A stretch of 64,000 nt of DNA from Saururus chinensis (Eukaryota > Streptophyta > Magnoliopsida > Piperales > Saururaceae): assembly GCA_035235625.1 (NCBI GenBank), contig CP141148.1:4273001-4337000 (forward strand), written 5' to 3'. Positions within the stretch are counted from its first letter, which is position 1. The number at the start of each line of letters is the position of its first letter. Below are positions 53,196 through 64,000 of the stretch, piece by piece. The notes beneath the pieces are model-generated. The model made no database searches. It saw only the letters and a program-made list of their open reading frames with translations, and was not told the DNA's origin. Position numbers and translations under genes: made by a program.

Positions 53196-53835
53196 GGATA
53201 ATTTACATCGTGCTCCTCTATTTGTAATTTTATTGCGTTCAAACCCTCTGACGTTTCCTAACTAAAAGCTCACACCCTTATCTAGTTGACGTCGTTAACT
53301 ACAGTAGGTAAAGTGACAACATTGCCCACTACAATTGTGTTTACTTCTTTAAGTAGACTATCATATCACCTATGGTATTTTAATTAAAACAATTAGGGTA
53401 CTTTTTGAATCAAACGTCTTCGTTCCTCATTACTTAACTCGCATATTGATTGGATAGTGTATCCCTTACCTAATGTTAATAGATTATTTTTTTAGATAAA
53501 TTAAAATTAATTAATTTTAAATTTTTAAATAAATAAAATTATTAATACTAGATAGAGGGAATATTATCTTATTTGCTAGGTGGTTGATGACTTTTTTTTA
53601 GATTAAGTAATTGCTTGATTGGATACATATATGTAAAAAGTATATAAAGATTTCGTTTTAGTATATAATGTTATTATCATGAGCTCATAAAGTACTAATA
53701 ATTAAATATAAATCGTTGATAAAAACCAAATATGGGTAAATTTGTCATTCAACATGATCTTGTTAACAGCATTAACATAAGAAGGTTGCGGTGCTATTTT
53801 TAAAATATCAAGGGGCTGGAACGTAATTTAGACTG
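53196..53835. mobile_element. Possible MITE-like insertion in the GID2 upstream region
   Basis: The left end (ggataatttacatcgtgctcc, about 53196) and the reverse of the right end (taaattacgttccagcccc, about 53832) are imperfect inverted repeats with similar subterminal blocks (gttcaaaccctctgacg; gttaac). The AT-rich middle carries a smaller MITE at 53462-53561, so this would be a nested pair. Borders are approximate and no target duplication is certain. Confidence 0.35.
53462..53561. mobile_element. Stowaway-like MITE, copy 4
   Basis: About 100 bp with TA on both sides, from 'tcccttacctaatgttaata' to '...attaatactagatagagggaa'. The ends are imperfect inverted repeats similar to copies 1 and 5. 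Confidence 0.55.
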
Positions 53836-56400
53836 CTAGTTTGGCAGGGCGGGTACTCGAGTTGGGGAATAACGAGAATGCCACTGGAGAAGGATTTGGA
53901 GTCTACGAAGCCGACAAACCCGGGAAATAAATGCCTGTTGTGGTGGGTTATGTGGAATGACGAAAATACCCTGGAAATTTTTAACATTACCGGGCCAATC
54001 AGCTGAGACTGGGGAGACCGACCAAACGTCAGACCTTGGTTTTGGAAGCTAAACCGGTTCGGCCCAACTAAGGATGCTGGCTTGTTGGTTCGGTTCGACA
54101 GGACTTTAGAGTTCGAATTAATTCAAGGTTTAACAAGCTAGCTAAATATCAACGAGCTATAGATTGTTTTGGTTTGAGTTTAACACTTTAATTTTAAGTT
54201 TGAGTCGAATTGAATTATTTTAATTTATAGTTATTGCTTAGTTTTAAAATTGGTGGCCTAAAAGTATTTAAAGAAAAATTATTAATACAAATATGGTCAA
54301 AAAGTGGACCAATATATTAGGATTAGAAAACCAAATGAACTTAGTTTAGTTAATTTTAATTTTCTAATCTAGATTATTAATACAAGACAAAGGAACTAAA
54401 GTTCTATAAAAATTGGTTAGTTCTCAAGAGACATATTAACTATTTTCTCTAAAAAAAATCTTAAAGTAGTTGTACCTAAAAAAATTGAAGATGATATTTG
54501 ATAGAATAATTTGAAACTTAGGAGACATAAAATCTATATGTAGTGTAATATATACATGTATATATTTTAAAAAATAATATATATGATGTGAGTTCAAGAT
54601 ATTTTCAAGCTTAGTTGAACATTGATATGTTTGATCTTTGTTTTACTAACCTTCGTAAGTGGAGCTGAGTTGAGCTTTCAAGCTTGCTTTAAGACCCCTA
54701 TATTGAGCTCTTTTTAGCTCAATCAAAATAAAATTTTAGATTGGCCAAAAAAAGACTTAAAGTTAAATTTTAATATAATTTAATACTATCTTTGTCCTAC
54801 ATTAATAACCCTATTTGATAAAATAATTTGTTCCATATTAATGGTTCTATTTTGTTCAATTTAAGTGGTTAGGTATTTAAAAAAAGTATCATAAGCTTAT
54901 TTTTACTTCTTTTAGATGTAATTTCACCATTCAATAAAAATTGGTATTTTTTTAAATATAATTATTAATGTTGGATAGAAGGAGTGTAAATTTTATATTA
55001 CTTATATTTTGTTATTGTAAACATACAAAAAATTGAGATACATTTGAACCCATGTCAACCCTAAATCAAAATTCTTACATAGGAGATTTGAACTCAAGTT
55101 CCAGTCGAGCCTCAAGCTTGCTAATTAAGTATTGAACAAATTCGAGTTGAATTAGAGGGACAATATAAATTTCGAACTCAACCCAAACCAGGTCAATACT
55201 TGACATGGCTTGTTAACACCTCTAAGACCAACTCGAAGCAAATCTTATTTTTTATATTTTCTAATTACTTAACTATTCTTATTATTCTAGACATTTGCTT
55301 GTTTTCGTCTCAACACATTTTTGTGAATTACCTTATGATAATTGCATAACCATGTGCGACTTTAGTTTTAAAAATGACCATGTTTAGATGTTATCTTTTT
55401 CTTAGTAATCATGCAATGAAAATGGAAGTACTTGGGTTCACACCTCCACTTTGTCTAATTAAATTTTAAAAAAATTATTAGCTACCAATAGATATCATAT
55501 TCAGCTATTCTTCTAAGGTAGGTTGCCCTACCTTTATTAGTTAGGGACGTGCTAATACTTTCTTACAATTCATTTTGAAGGCAAAACTAAAGGTGTTAAA
55601 CCAAATAAAGCTTCAACTAGCTCGAATAAGGCCTGAAATTATCATTTTTTTTCCAACTATATATGTCAAACGCTATATATGCGGGCCCTTATCAATGTTT
55701 GCCACAATAGTCAACATGTGGCTCTCATATAGGCATAGTGCCGAGTCCGCGCATGACCATTGGATGAGTATATATGACATTACTCTTTATCTCTTTAAAA
55801 AAATAATATTTTTACATTACAAGTATATATTAAAAATTTACATAAATTTTAATTGATCTAAATAAGTAAGCTCATGTGAACTTTATATAAGGCCTATTTG
55901 TGAAATTCAATCAAAATTTTTGTATAAATTTTTATGAGTGTTATTGTTGTGGGAATATCACTATCCTCCTTATCCACACTACTTTTAAATAGTGAATAGA
56001 TATTCACCGTCTCCATGTATATAGATGATGGATACCCCTTAATAAAACCGGTAGATATCCATCATTTATATATATTAAAATAGTAGATACCTACCAATTA
56101 TATAGAGGTAGAGTATGCTAGACAAAGTGGGGGTGGAAGACCCGTCATCTCTTACCTTTTATTTTTTTTAAGACAATATTAGTAGCTAGAGTCCACCTCT
56201 TCAATTACTTAGATTTATCGTCTAACTTTTTTATATAAAATTGACATACATACGCCTTAGCGCACAATAAAATGTACTTCCTAATAACATTTATGTGGTA
56301 AAAATATTTTTTTATCATCTCTGAATAATATTTTTTTTATATAAATTAAGGTATTAAAATAAAATAAAAAATATACATTCAGTAGCACGTTCTTGGCTTC
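53836..56400. other. AT-rich spacer, no gene recognised
   Basis: Includes MITE copy 5 (54786-54986). Patches rich in 'caagctt', 'gagctc' and 'gagttgaat' motifs occur at 54110-54190 and 54650-55210. No coding domain is seen. Confidence 0.4.
54786..54986. mobile_element. Stowaway-like MITE, copy 5
   Basis: About 201 bp between TA dinucleotides, from 'ctatctttgtcctacattaa' to '...attaatgttggatagaaggagtg'. Inverted ends of about 25 bp. The interior shares 'ttcaccattcaataaaaatt' with copy 3. Confidence 0.6.
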
Positions 56401-57130
56401 TAAGACTAATTTGGCCGCCAATCCGTTTCGGCCTCGTTCAAAGTTTCTCACGAGCAGGCGTCAGAAGGGCGTGGAAGGCTGTATGGAGGCTTTTTGTCGT
56501 TTTCATTGACCCTGCCCCTTCCCGGTCTCCAAACAACACACAGACAAAAAAAGCGCCAACCCGCGACGACGACAGAACCAGTGACTGAGGGCAGTTTCGT
56601 CAAATCTTAAAGGCCAGTCCACACCGACGTCCGGATCCGCATGGCTCAGGACAAACGAACTCTGCGGCCGACCGAATTTCCTTTGTCGGGGCTCCCGAGT
56701 CCCGATTGGCGTTATCTGTCTTCCAATCGCAGTGCCGGTCCACCGTCCACAGTAGAACCGGGCCATCGTCTCGGACGGACCGCCCGACATCGGTCGGGTC
56801 GAGTAGAGGACAGCAGTACAAAACGACAAATCATGCCAATAATCGGGTAAACGGGTGTACAAATTTGGCCTACCCGTGGTGCTAGGTTTGGTTACCTATT
56901 CTTGTCCTCATCCGGAAGGAAAACAAAGGTTGGCGTGGGGCCCACCGGAGTCCGGACAGGGACGACTTTCGGGCAGGCATCTAATTTGTCCGGACCTGCC
57001 GAGCCGGGTCTTGGGCAGCAGACGATTCCCCTTTGCCCGCGAATCTAAACCAAATCCGTTGCGGCCCTCTTTTTTGGATACGCACGCATATACACGCAAC
57101 ACGCCTTCTTCACGACATGATCGCTAAAGT
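56400..57130. other. GC-rich island, no gene identified
   Basis: The base composition jumps from AT-rich to strongly GC-rich, with many CpG and CCGG sites, then drops again at about 57130. Short frames are open on both strands (for example 56503-56862 minus) but none resembles a known protein. It could be a captured gene fragment, a promoter/CpG-like region of an unseen gene, or part of a transposon near the MULE that follows. Confidence 0.4.
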
Positions 57131-57539
57131 ACATGACGGACTTTTAGAGCGTATTACTTAGGGACTGGTTATTAAATTAAACTTAATTTCAAAATCAGGT
57201 TACCAAATTTGAAGAAGAAATGCCGATGAAGTTAATATTTTATATTTTCTAATTTTTAAGTAAAAATATTATATTACATACTTTAAGATGAAATTACTCT
57301 TAGGTCTTAAATAAATTTAATCTTTATATATATTATCAAAAATAAACAATAGAATAGTGCGACACTATTTTGGTAGGAAGTCAAAATTTGCCAGTGAGAG
57401 GTGACAAATAGCGCATCACGGGCGAGTCACCAAAGACAGCAAAAACCCATTTTTTTTATGAGATAAGTTATTTAGGATAAAAAAAAGCTTTATTTTAGTA
57501 TATTAAATCACTATTTAACTACTATAATAGAGAGTATTT

Positions 57540-60500
57540 GTATCTATTACAATAGAGAGGTAGACAATGATGCTATATATGTAGGTAAAAATACGCAGTT
57601 GATGAATATTAATCCGTCGATGAGTTTTGATGAGTTGCAAGTTTAAGTTAAAGAAAGACTTATTGTTAATGCTAATATGACTTTGAAGTATTTGATACCA
57701 ACTTTGCAACCATCCATTTTATATAAATTAGAAGACAATAAACACATGCAATCTATGTTTTTCATTTATAAGAAGGTAAATAAAGATGTATTATCATTAT
57801 AAGTGGAGACAAAAGAGCTTGACAATGACAACAAATCACCATCAATGAAAAGGAACTAGACTGTAATAGAGATAAATCACCGATGGTATTGACTCACCCC
57901 AGCTTAAATGGTGAACTACAAATGGCAGTTAATGATACACAATTCACTTGTAAAATAGTAAGGTAATAATAAATTTTATATTACACAATAATGTAGTTTA
58001 TCATGTACTCGAACACACAATATTTAAACTATCGTGTTCAGTAAAACCATGATATTTATAATATTGCATTAACTAATGATGCAAATACCAAAGCAATATA
58101 CCACAAATCCTTTTTACCATAGATTCAATAACACATATAAATATTATGCCATTGATAACATAATAAAATTTGTAAATGTGTAACTGAATACACGATGTTG
58201 AGTTATATCACATATTGATTAACAAGTTAATATCCATTGCAGATTGGGAGAACTGAGAGATTTCAACTCAACAAATCCATGCCACACATCGTACAACTTT
58301 TAATGCCTAGAGAACCTCTTACAGAAGTCAATTAGATTTGATTTGAAGAAATGTTGCCTACAGTGGTTATGATAAAGACTTCATTTGATAACTATGATCC
58401 TTCATACAACCCTGAAAATTATGATGACCAAGAATTTGAAAAAATGTGGGGTGATGAGCAATGAAATAAGAATGGCATAATTGACATGGAAAGTATGTTT
58501 GATAATGAAAAATTTAGACACAACGAGGTATCTAGTAATATTAACATTGAGGTCGAGGCAAGGTGGGAGGCAGTCGATGATCTTCAACTTGTTGGAACCA
58601 AATATTAGTGAGGGCGAGGTAATGACTGTCAGTTTGAAAGCAAAGGACTACCAAATCTACTCCAATTGGGTGCACATTTCATAAGCCTGATACATTTCAA
58701 TAGGGTTTTGATTGACCTTGCAATAAAGATGAATTTTACATATCAGGTTGTAGATAAAAATAAGAATATATACGCTGCAAAGTACTCCGAAGAGTCTTGC
58801 AACTAGTATATAAGGCTTCAAACATAGGAGATCATATGATTGTGACAAGGTTTGCTAAGCCATTCGTGTGGAATATAAATGAAGTCAATTGACCATCCTT
58901 TAGCATTGCACCTTTGACTTGTGAGAAAAGGTTATGGGTTTTTAAAGATTCAACATACATTACACTAAAAAGTATAGTAAGATATACTTCGAAGCATTGG
59001 GTATAACTGTGAACTACAAGAAATGCTAGTGTACAAGTAAAACACACTTATGATATTTACAAAGTCTTGTTTACGAAAATATGACTTTTGAATATGATGT
59101 GTTATAGGTCACATGAGGCTTTACAGTCTCATTTTCTTAAAACACAAGTTGTTTATCTATCATGTTAACATGAACATGCTGGTTATAAAGTCTAGTTTCA
59201 CAAAAACACAACTAGTAATCTTTAACTTGTATTTAATCTTTGAAGAATGCTAACTACTTAAAATTTGGTTGGGCAGGTAAAACATTTTGTGATTTAATCG
59301 ATAGGGACCCAGACAAATCCTATTGCATACTTCTTACATACGAAATTTAGATAGAAAGGATTAATCCAAGCAATCTAATAGTTCCGATCAAATTATGTGA
59401 TATTCTTAGACCATAGGGGGATACAATTTTAAAAGTTTTTTGGATGTTTGAGTTAGTTAGAAGAACTTTTAGAACAACACTAAGGTCATTGCTAATCGTA
59501 GATGTGATTTTCTTGAAGGGAAAGTATCTCGGTTAGCTATTGATAGTAACTACACTTGACGGGAACAATAATATATTATGCGTTATATTTGTTGTGGTCA
59601 AGAATATGTGTAAGAAAACTTGGAGCTAATTTCTTGAATTGCTTAGAAATTATCTATTTTTTTATCCTTTAGACGAGTTGGATACAATTGTTTATGATAG
59701 AATGAAGGGCCTGGTAAATGTTGTTAAGCAGTATTTTCCCTCTACACACCACAAATATTGCATCTGTCACATGCTAGTAAATATATTGGACAAATTCAAA
59801 TATAACTACCTAAAGAACTAGCTTCATATGGTAGCTAAAACTTTCAAACAAAACATGTATGATCACATAATGAACAACATTAAAGAACATAATCCTGAGG
59901 CATTTAGTTAGCTAAATAAGATAGGTGCAAAGCATTGGGCCAATGTTGAATTTTCAGGCAAAAGATATAGAACACTTAGCTCAAACGGGTCTAAAAGTGT
60001 TGATGCAATGTTAAAAAAAACTAGGTCGATGTCTATTATTCAATTAATTGAGCATACAATGGAGCACACAACTGCACACTTTGAGAAACATTGGACAGAT
60101 GGAAAAAATATGATTGTAAATGTAACCCAATTTGCTCGTAAACACATCAAAAGGAGAAGAGAATAAGCAAAGAATGTGCATGTAGTGTCAGTATCAATGT
60201 ATGAATTTCAGGTTAACTCGCTATATCACCAGGTAAAATATAATTAATATCATGTGTATGTTCATACGCTATCCATCATGTATGATTATCTGTTAAAATA
60301 ACATGATAGTTGTAGGCATACGACATGTGTTGATGGGTCGTGTTTGCAATGACACTATAATATCACTTATCGTGTTTTCATTTACATGTATTCTTTCAAC
60401 AGGATGTAGTGAATATGGTGGAATGATTTCAACATTTGGGGCTTCTGTGTAAACATGCAATTGCAATAATTGATTACAAATACTTCTGTGTCTGATTACT

Positions 60501-60795
60501 GTAAAAAATAGTACTCCACATAAATATATAAACTGACATATCGAGAGCCATTATACCCAACGACAGATAGGCACCAGTGGGCACTGGAATTCTGCCTACA
60601 TTCAACCCACCTATCCCACTCAAACAGTGGGGGTATCCAAGAAAAAACCGAATAGAGTCACAACCCAAGTTCAAAACACCACACAAATGTGGAGCATGTG
60701 GATAGTTTGGACACAATCGCAAACATTGTAGTAGCACACAAGATGACCCTTTAAATGTGGTTGTTGGTCCAAGTACAAGCCGAAGGGGTAGATAA
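57540..60795 (+). pseudogene. Decayed MuDR/MULE transposase
   Basis: Plus-strand blocks follow the order of plant Mutator-like transposases. An N-terminal PB1-like domain spans about 57560-57780 (TQLMNINPSMSFDELQV, then TLKYLIPTLQPSILYKLEDN). The MuDR DNA-binding region is at about 58690-58880 (VLIDLAIKMNFTYQVVDKNK). The catalytic region starts near 59535 (LAIDSNYT, first Asp), then IVYDRMKGLVNVVKQYFP with the second Asp and HKYCICHML at about 59690-59790. It continues to about 60160. A SWIM-type LLCKHAIAIIDY lies at about 60442-60477. A CCHC knuckle lies at 60688-60729 (CGAC...GHNRKHC), and the frame ends at TAA 60793-60795. Many stops and frame changes, and apparent non-coding inserts (about 58980-59280), show it is dead. 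No terminal inverted repeats were identified. Confidence 0.75.
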
Positions 60796-62950
60796 AAGAG
60801 TAGGAAAACGAAATAAGGATAGGAATATCGATTGGGGTTGCCTTATCCACCCCCGTTCTGTAGTTGATTGAAAGAAATGTCATTTTATAGTCGTGTTCTT
60901 AAAAACATGATTTTTAATGAATGTTGTGTTATCATATATGATATTGTATGCACATTGTGTTATCGATAACACGACCTTCATAGAGTTTGTGATGTCGATA
61001 ACACGATATGTTGATCTATGTATTGTTCATAGAAGAATTGACCAAAGTAGATTCATACTTTGGTCAAATAACTGAAATGTGAGCAAGTATCTACTATTTA
61101 CCAAAGTAGACTTGCTCATGTGAGAACTTGTACGCGTAGGAGCATTTTTTACTGATGTTGTTAAATTTTAATTGTTTACTGACAAGCACACGAACCTATA
61201 GTAGTTAAGCGGCTATATCAAGTGTCGATCCCACAGAGACTTGAATTCGGAAAACCAAATATAATTTATCTCAAGTAAACCATAATCTAGTTAACAAATA
61301 TAAAGATAATAATTGGACTAAAGTAACTAACAAAATCAAATAAGAATTTAAAGGCAATTAAACTATCCAATTAAAATTCTAAAGCTTCAATCTAAGAATT
61401 AGAAATCAATGCAAAATAAATAGAGCACTACCAAATAAACAAAATACTAAGGCATAGGAATCCACATTCATTAAATCATAGAAACTCATAAGCATGATCA
61501 TTAATCATTTTTTTTCATGTTCCTCATAATAATCTAGAATTCAATCTTCATTATTATGTAAAATATCATCATTAAGCTCTTATGTATAATAAAAAATATA
61601 TTGTTCCTCCTCACTTTAAAAGATTACAATCAGGTCATTAATTGTATCCACAATTTGCAAATCACAACTAATACTCAATTTCAATATTAAACAAGATAAA
61701 ACTAAGTAAGAGACTAATGAGAACCAATTTAAATCATGGGAGAAGTATGACTAAACTCATATCCAAATCAATCTCATCAATTAAAGAGGTAGAAATAATT
61801 AATATTAAATTTATCATTAAGATAAATTAATCAAGTCTCATAATCATGAAATTTTATAACTTAATAAAGCTTCATCCAAGCCTTAGAAAAGAAATTTAAC
61901 TACTCATTAACCTAAGAAATAAATTCTCCATTAGAAAAATTGAAAAGAAACTTACAATTTAAAAGAAAATCGAGGAAAATAAAAAATTTCGAACTGCTAC
62001 AGTAGAGATGAACAGTAACTACGGGTTACTGTTTATTGTCTACAACCTCCGGTGTGAATAGTTCAGCTACAATAACCCACGATTGTGAATTTTTTTCTTG
62101 ATTCTTCTATGCTGCTCTAGCTTAGGACTTTAATTCTATCACTTTGAAAGTGTTCTTTCATCAATTTCGGAGGATGGGATTTAGGGATTTTGTCTCTGGT
62201 TCGTTGCATTCTCCTACCTCCTCTTCAATTCTCCGCTGTAGTATTTAAATAAAATCTGAACAATACTTCTTTCTTTGTTTAAGTGCTTGATTTCGTCCCA
62301 AAATAAGAGCTTCTTGCTATGTTTAAACATTCCTTTTATAAGTTTTCTTGCTACTCAATTCTTTCCTACTTTATTTCTGGTTTCCTTTCTTTATGCTCTC
62401 TTGTTTGTGTTCAACAACAATAGCAGCCACAAAAATTAGCTCTCATTCTTCAATTTTAAACTTTAAACATGTTCTTCATTAACTAAATTAAAATAGGTAT
62501 TGAAATGCCTAATTTATTTGATCAAATTAGTATTCAATTTCACCCAAAATAAAATAACTGTAATCTAGACGTTTCTATCCAACTCATCCAAATTTCTTCT
62601 TTGCTCATTAAGCTCTTATGTTCATGTCCATATATATTTCCGACATGACCACAACTCTAGAAAGTTGTCCAAATCACTTTTAAGCATGTCTAGAGTATTG
62701 TAAATTTTTTTAAACATAGTCTATGTGGCTTGGGAATCGTGCATCACCTAAATTACATAAACGATCATAATTCAAACATGTAAGACATATGCAGAACACT
62801 GATTTTATTCAAATACACTCCTAAACAATTAACATTGCCCAAATTAATTAATAATTAAATCACACTACTAATATCTATCTTAACATAAATAAACTCTAAT
62901 TAACCCTTAACTAACCTAATAATACACTAGAAAAATAAGGTAAATAGGTG
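60796..62950. other. AT-rich region, possible non-coding repeat
   Basis: An 'accaaagtagattcatacttt' inverted motif lies at 61042-61095. A segment from about 61180 (gacaagcacacgaacctata ... gtgtcgatcccacagagact) resembles a motif I have seen repeatedly in plant intergenic repeats, but I cannot assign it to a family. The rest, to 62950, is AT-rich without coding content. Confidence 0.3.
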
Positions 62951-64000
62951 TAAAAAATGTATAAAAATCATGTATATCAATTGAAGTACCCTCCCCAAAT
63001 GCCTCTTCCCGCTTCTTCGTGTCTCCTCCCGCTCGGTAGTGACTATTCATCTCCCTCGCCACCTTCACCTCTCGGAGAGCATCCTCTTTGCCATTTCCGA
63101 CTTCATCTATCCGTTCATTCCTCTATTGCTTTTAGTCTTCTAGCCTCATTCCCTTTCGGAGCCGTCACTGCAGTCATCTCGCCATCGGCCATCCTGCCCT
63201 CACCCTCACCCTCACCACTCTCACTACCCTCATCTCGGCCCTAGCCATCTTTCCCTCGCCCTCACTGCGCTCATCTTGGCCTCACCCTCGCTTGCATTGC
63301 GACATCTCAACCTCACCCTCATCTCAATGTATGATTTTTTTGTATAAATTCGATATATTTGCTAATTTTAGTCATTGGATTTTACCTGCATTTCCCATAC
63401 GTGATTAGTTAACAAATTTCCTCATTTGGTCTTATTTGGTTTTTGCATGTATTTCCCATATTATTGTGATTATTACATAAAAACTAAAATTTCAATTTTA
63501 TTGCGAATCAAGCATTAATTAGTTACAAATTGCTTGCTGTGATTAGTACATAATGATTAAATTTTGTATTTTTTGTGAGTAAACTTTAATTAGTCTCAAA
63601 TTAACTGTTGTGAAGAAATTTTGTTAAATGTTACTATCAAACTGTGAACTGAATAACTACAAAACTGGAAAAATCAAATTTTAATTTAAATTTACATGGT
63701 TAAATTAAATTAAATAGAACTAAAAGAAATCAAAATTGAAATTAAATTTACTAGTTATTTGACATAAAATATGTAGATAAGTGGAAAAGTATGAAACACA
63801 ATAATTGGAAAACTATAAAACTAGAAAACTGTAAAACTGGATAACTGTAAAACCGAAAAACTATAAAACTAGATAATAAAGAGCATTTTCTTTTTTAGAT
63901 ATTAATATATTAATTATACAATATTTTTATATTTCCTTTTTATTAATTTTTAATCTAACATATTTGTATATGAAATATGTCAAATGCTACAGGAAAAACA
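62951..64000. other. Pyrimidine-rich patch and AT-rich window end
   Basis: From 63000 to 63330 the plus strand is C/T-rich with short 'ccctcac' repeats (63200-63220 and 63255-63325). An open frame there (62957-63244) is low complexity and not credible. At 63795-63870 a minisatellite of 'aaaactgtaaaactgga' units occurs. The rest is AT-rich and nothing else is seen. Confidence 0.45.

Noticed and set aside
56503-56862. 119-aa minus-strand frame in the GC-rich island
   Set aside because: Opposite strand also open, no recognised family. Better described as a GC island.
62957-63244. 95-aa Pro/Ser-rich plus-strand frame
   Set aside because: Pyrimidine-rich low-complexity DNA with 'ccctcac' repeats and no domain.

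Overview
This is nuclear DNA from a flowering plant. The GC-rich intronless GID2-type gene suggests a monocot, but that is not certain. The window is gene-poor. Three host genes can be read with confidence, and the rest is mostly transposon debris, AT-rich spacer and simple repeats. No RNA gene, CRISPR array or bacterial-type operon was seen.

Layout. Positions 1-6044 (+) hold the 3' two thirds of a very large FURRY/Tao3-type ARM-repeat scaffold gene in six exons, with one apparent GC-AG intron. Positions 6045-11342 are intergenic: a 295-bp-period tandem duplication, Stowaway- and Tourist-type MITEs, and a decayed PIF/Harbinger transposase (-). A Ty3/gypsy LTR element with matching 5-bp target duplications occupies 11343-16786; it is broken. 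Just after it, a short (+) terminal-exon-like stretch (about 17050-17243) converges on the second gene. That gene is a complete nine-exon acid lipase (TAG lipase 1-like, 409 aa) on the minus strand, 17674-24320. Its introns hold a TRIM-like mini-retroelement, a Stowaway MITE, a possible antisense LTR relic and a CT/CA microsatellite starting at a splice donor.

From 24.6 to 52.4 kb I recognise no intact host gene. This part holds a (TA)n tract of about 160 bp and a CACTA-like region (28.5-31.4 kb) of repeated 'AGCGACGCT' hairpins with long purine and pyrimidine tracts on opposite sides. A probable 4.97-kb solo LTR (33315-38283) has perfect TAAAT duplications. A second, antisense solo LTR (40395-41629) lies beside an unidentified decayed coding-like fragment. 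There is also a 710-bp foldback element (42988-43697) and two copies of a dispersed repeat with SINE-like features.

The third gene, 52463-53035 (-), encodes a GID2/SLEEPY1-type F-box protein of gibberellin signalling. Beyond it lie more MITEs, a GC-rich island (56.4-57.1 kb), a decayed MuDR/MULE transposase (57.5-60.8 kb, +) and AT-rich sequence.

The three host genes serve unrelated functions (morphogenesis scaffold, neutral-lipid hydrolysis, gibberellin response) and I see no sign of a cluster. I found no convincing new biological system. The best second-look items are the TRIM, the long solo LTR, the foldback element, the purine/pyrimidine CACTA region and the microsatellite at a splice donor.
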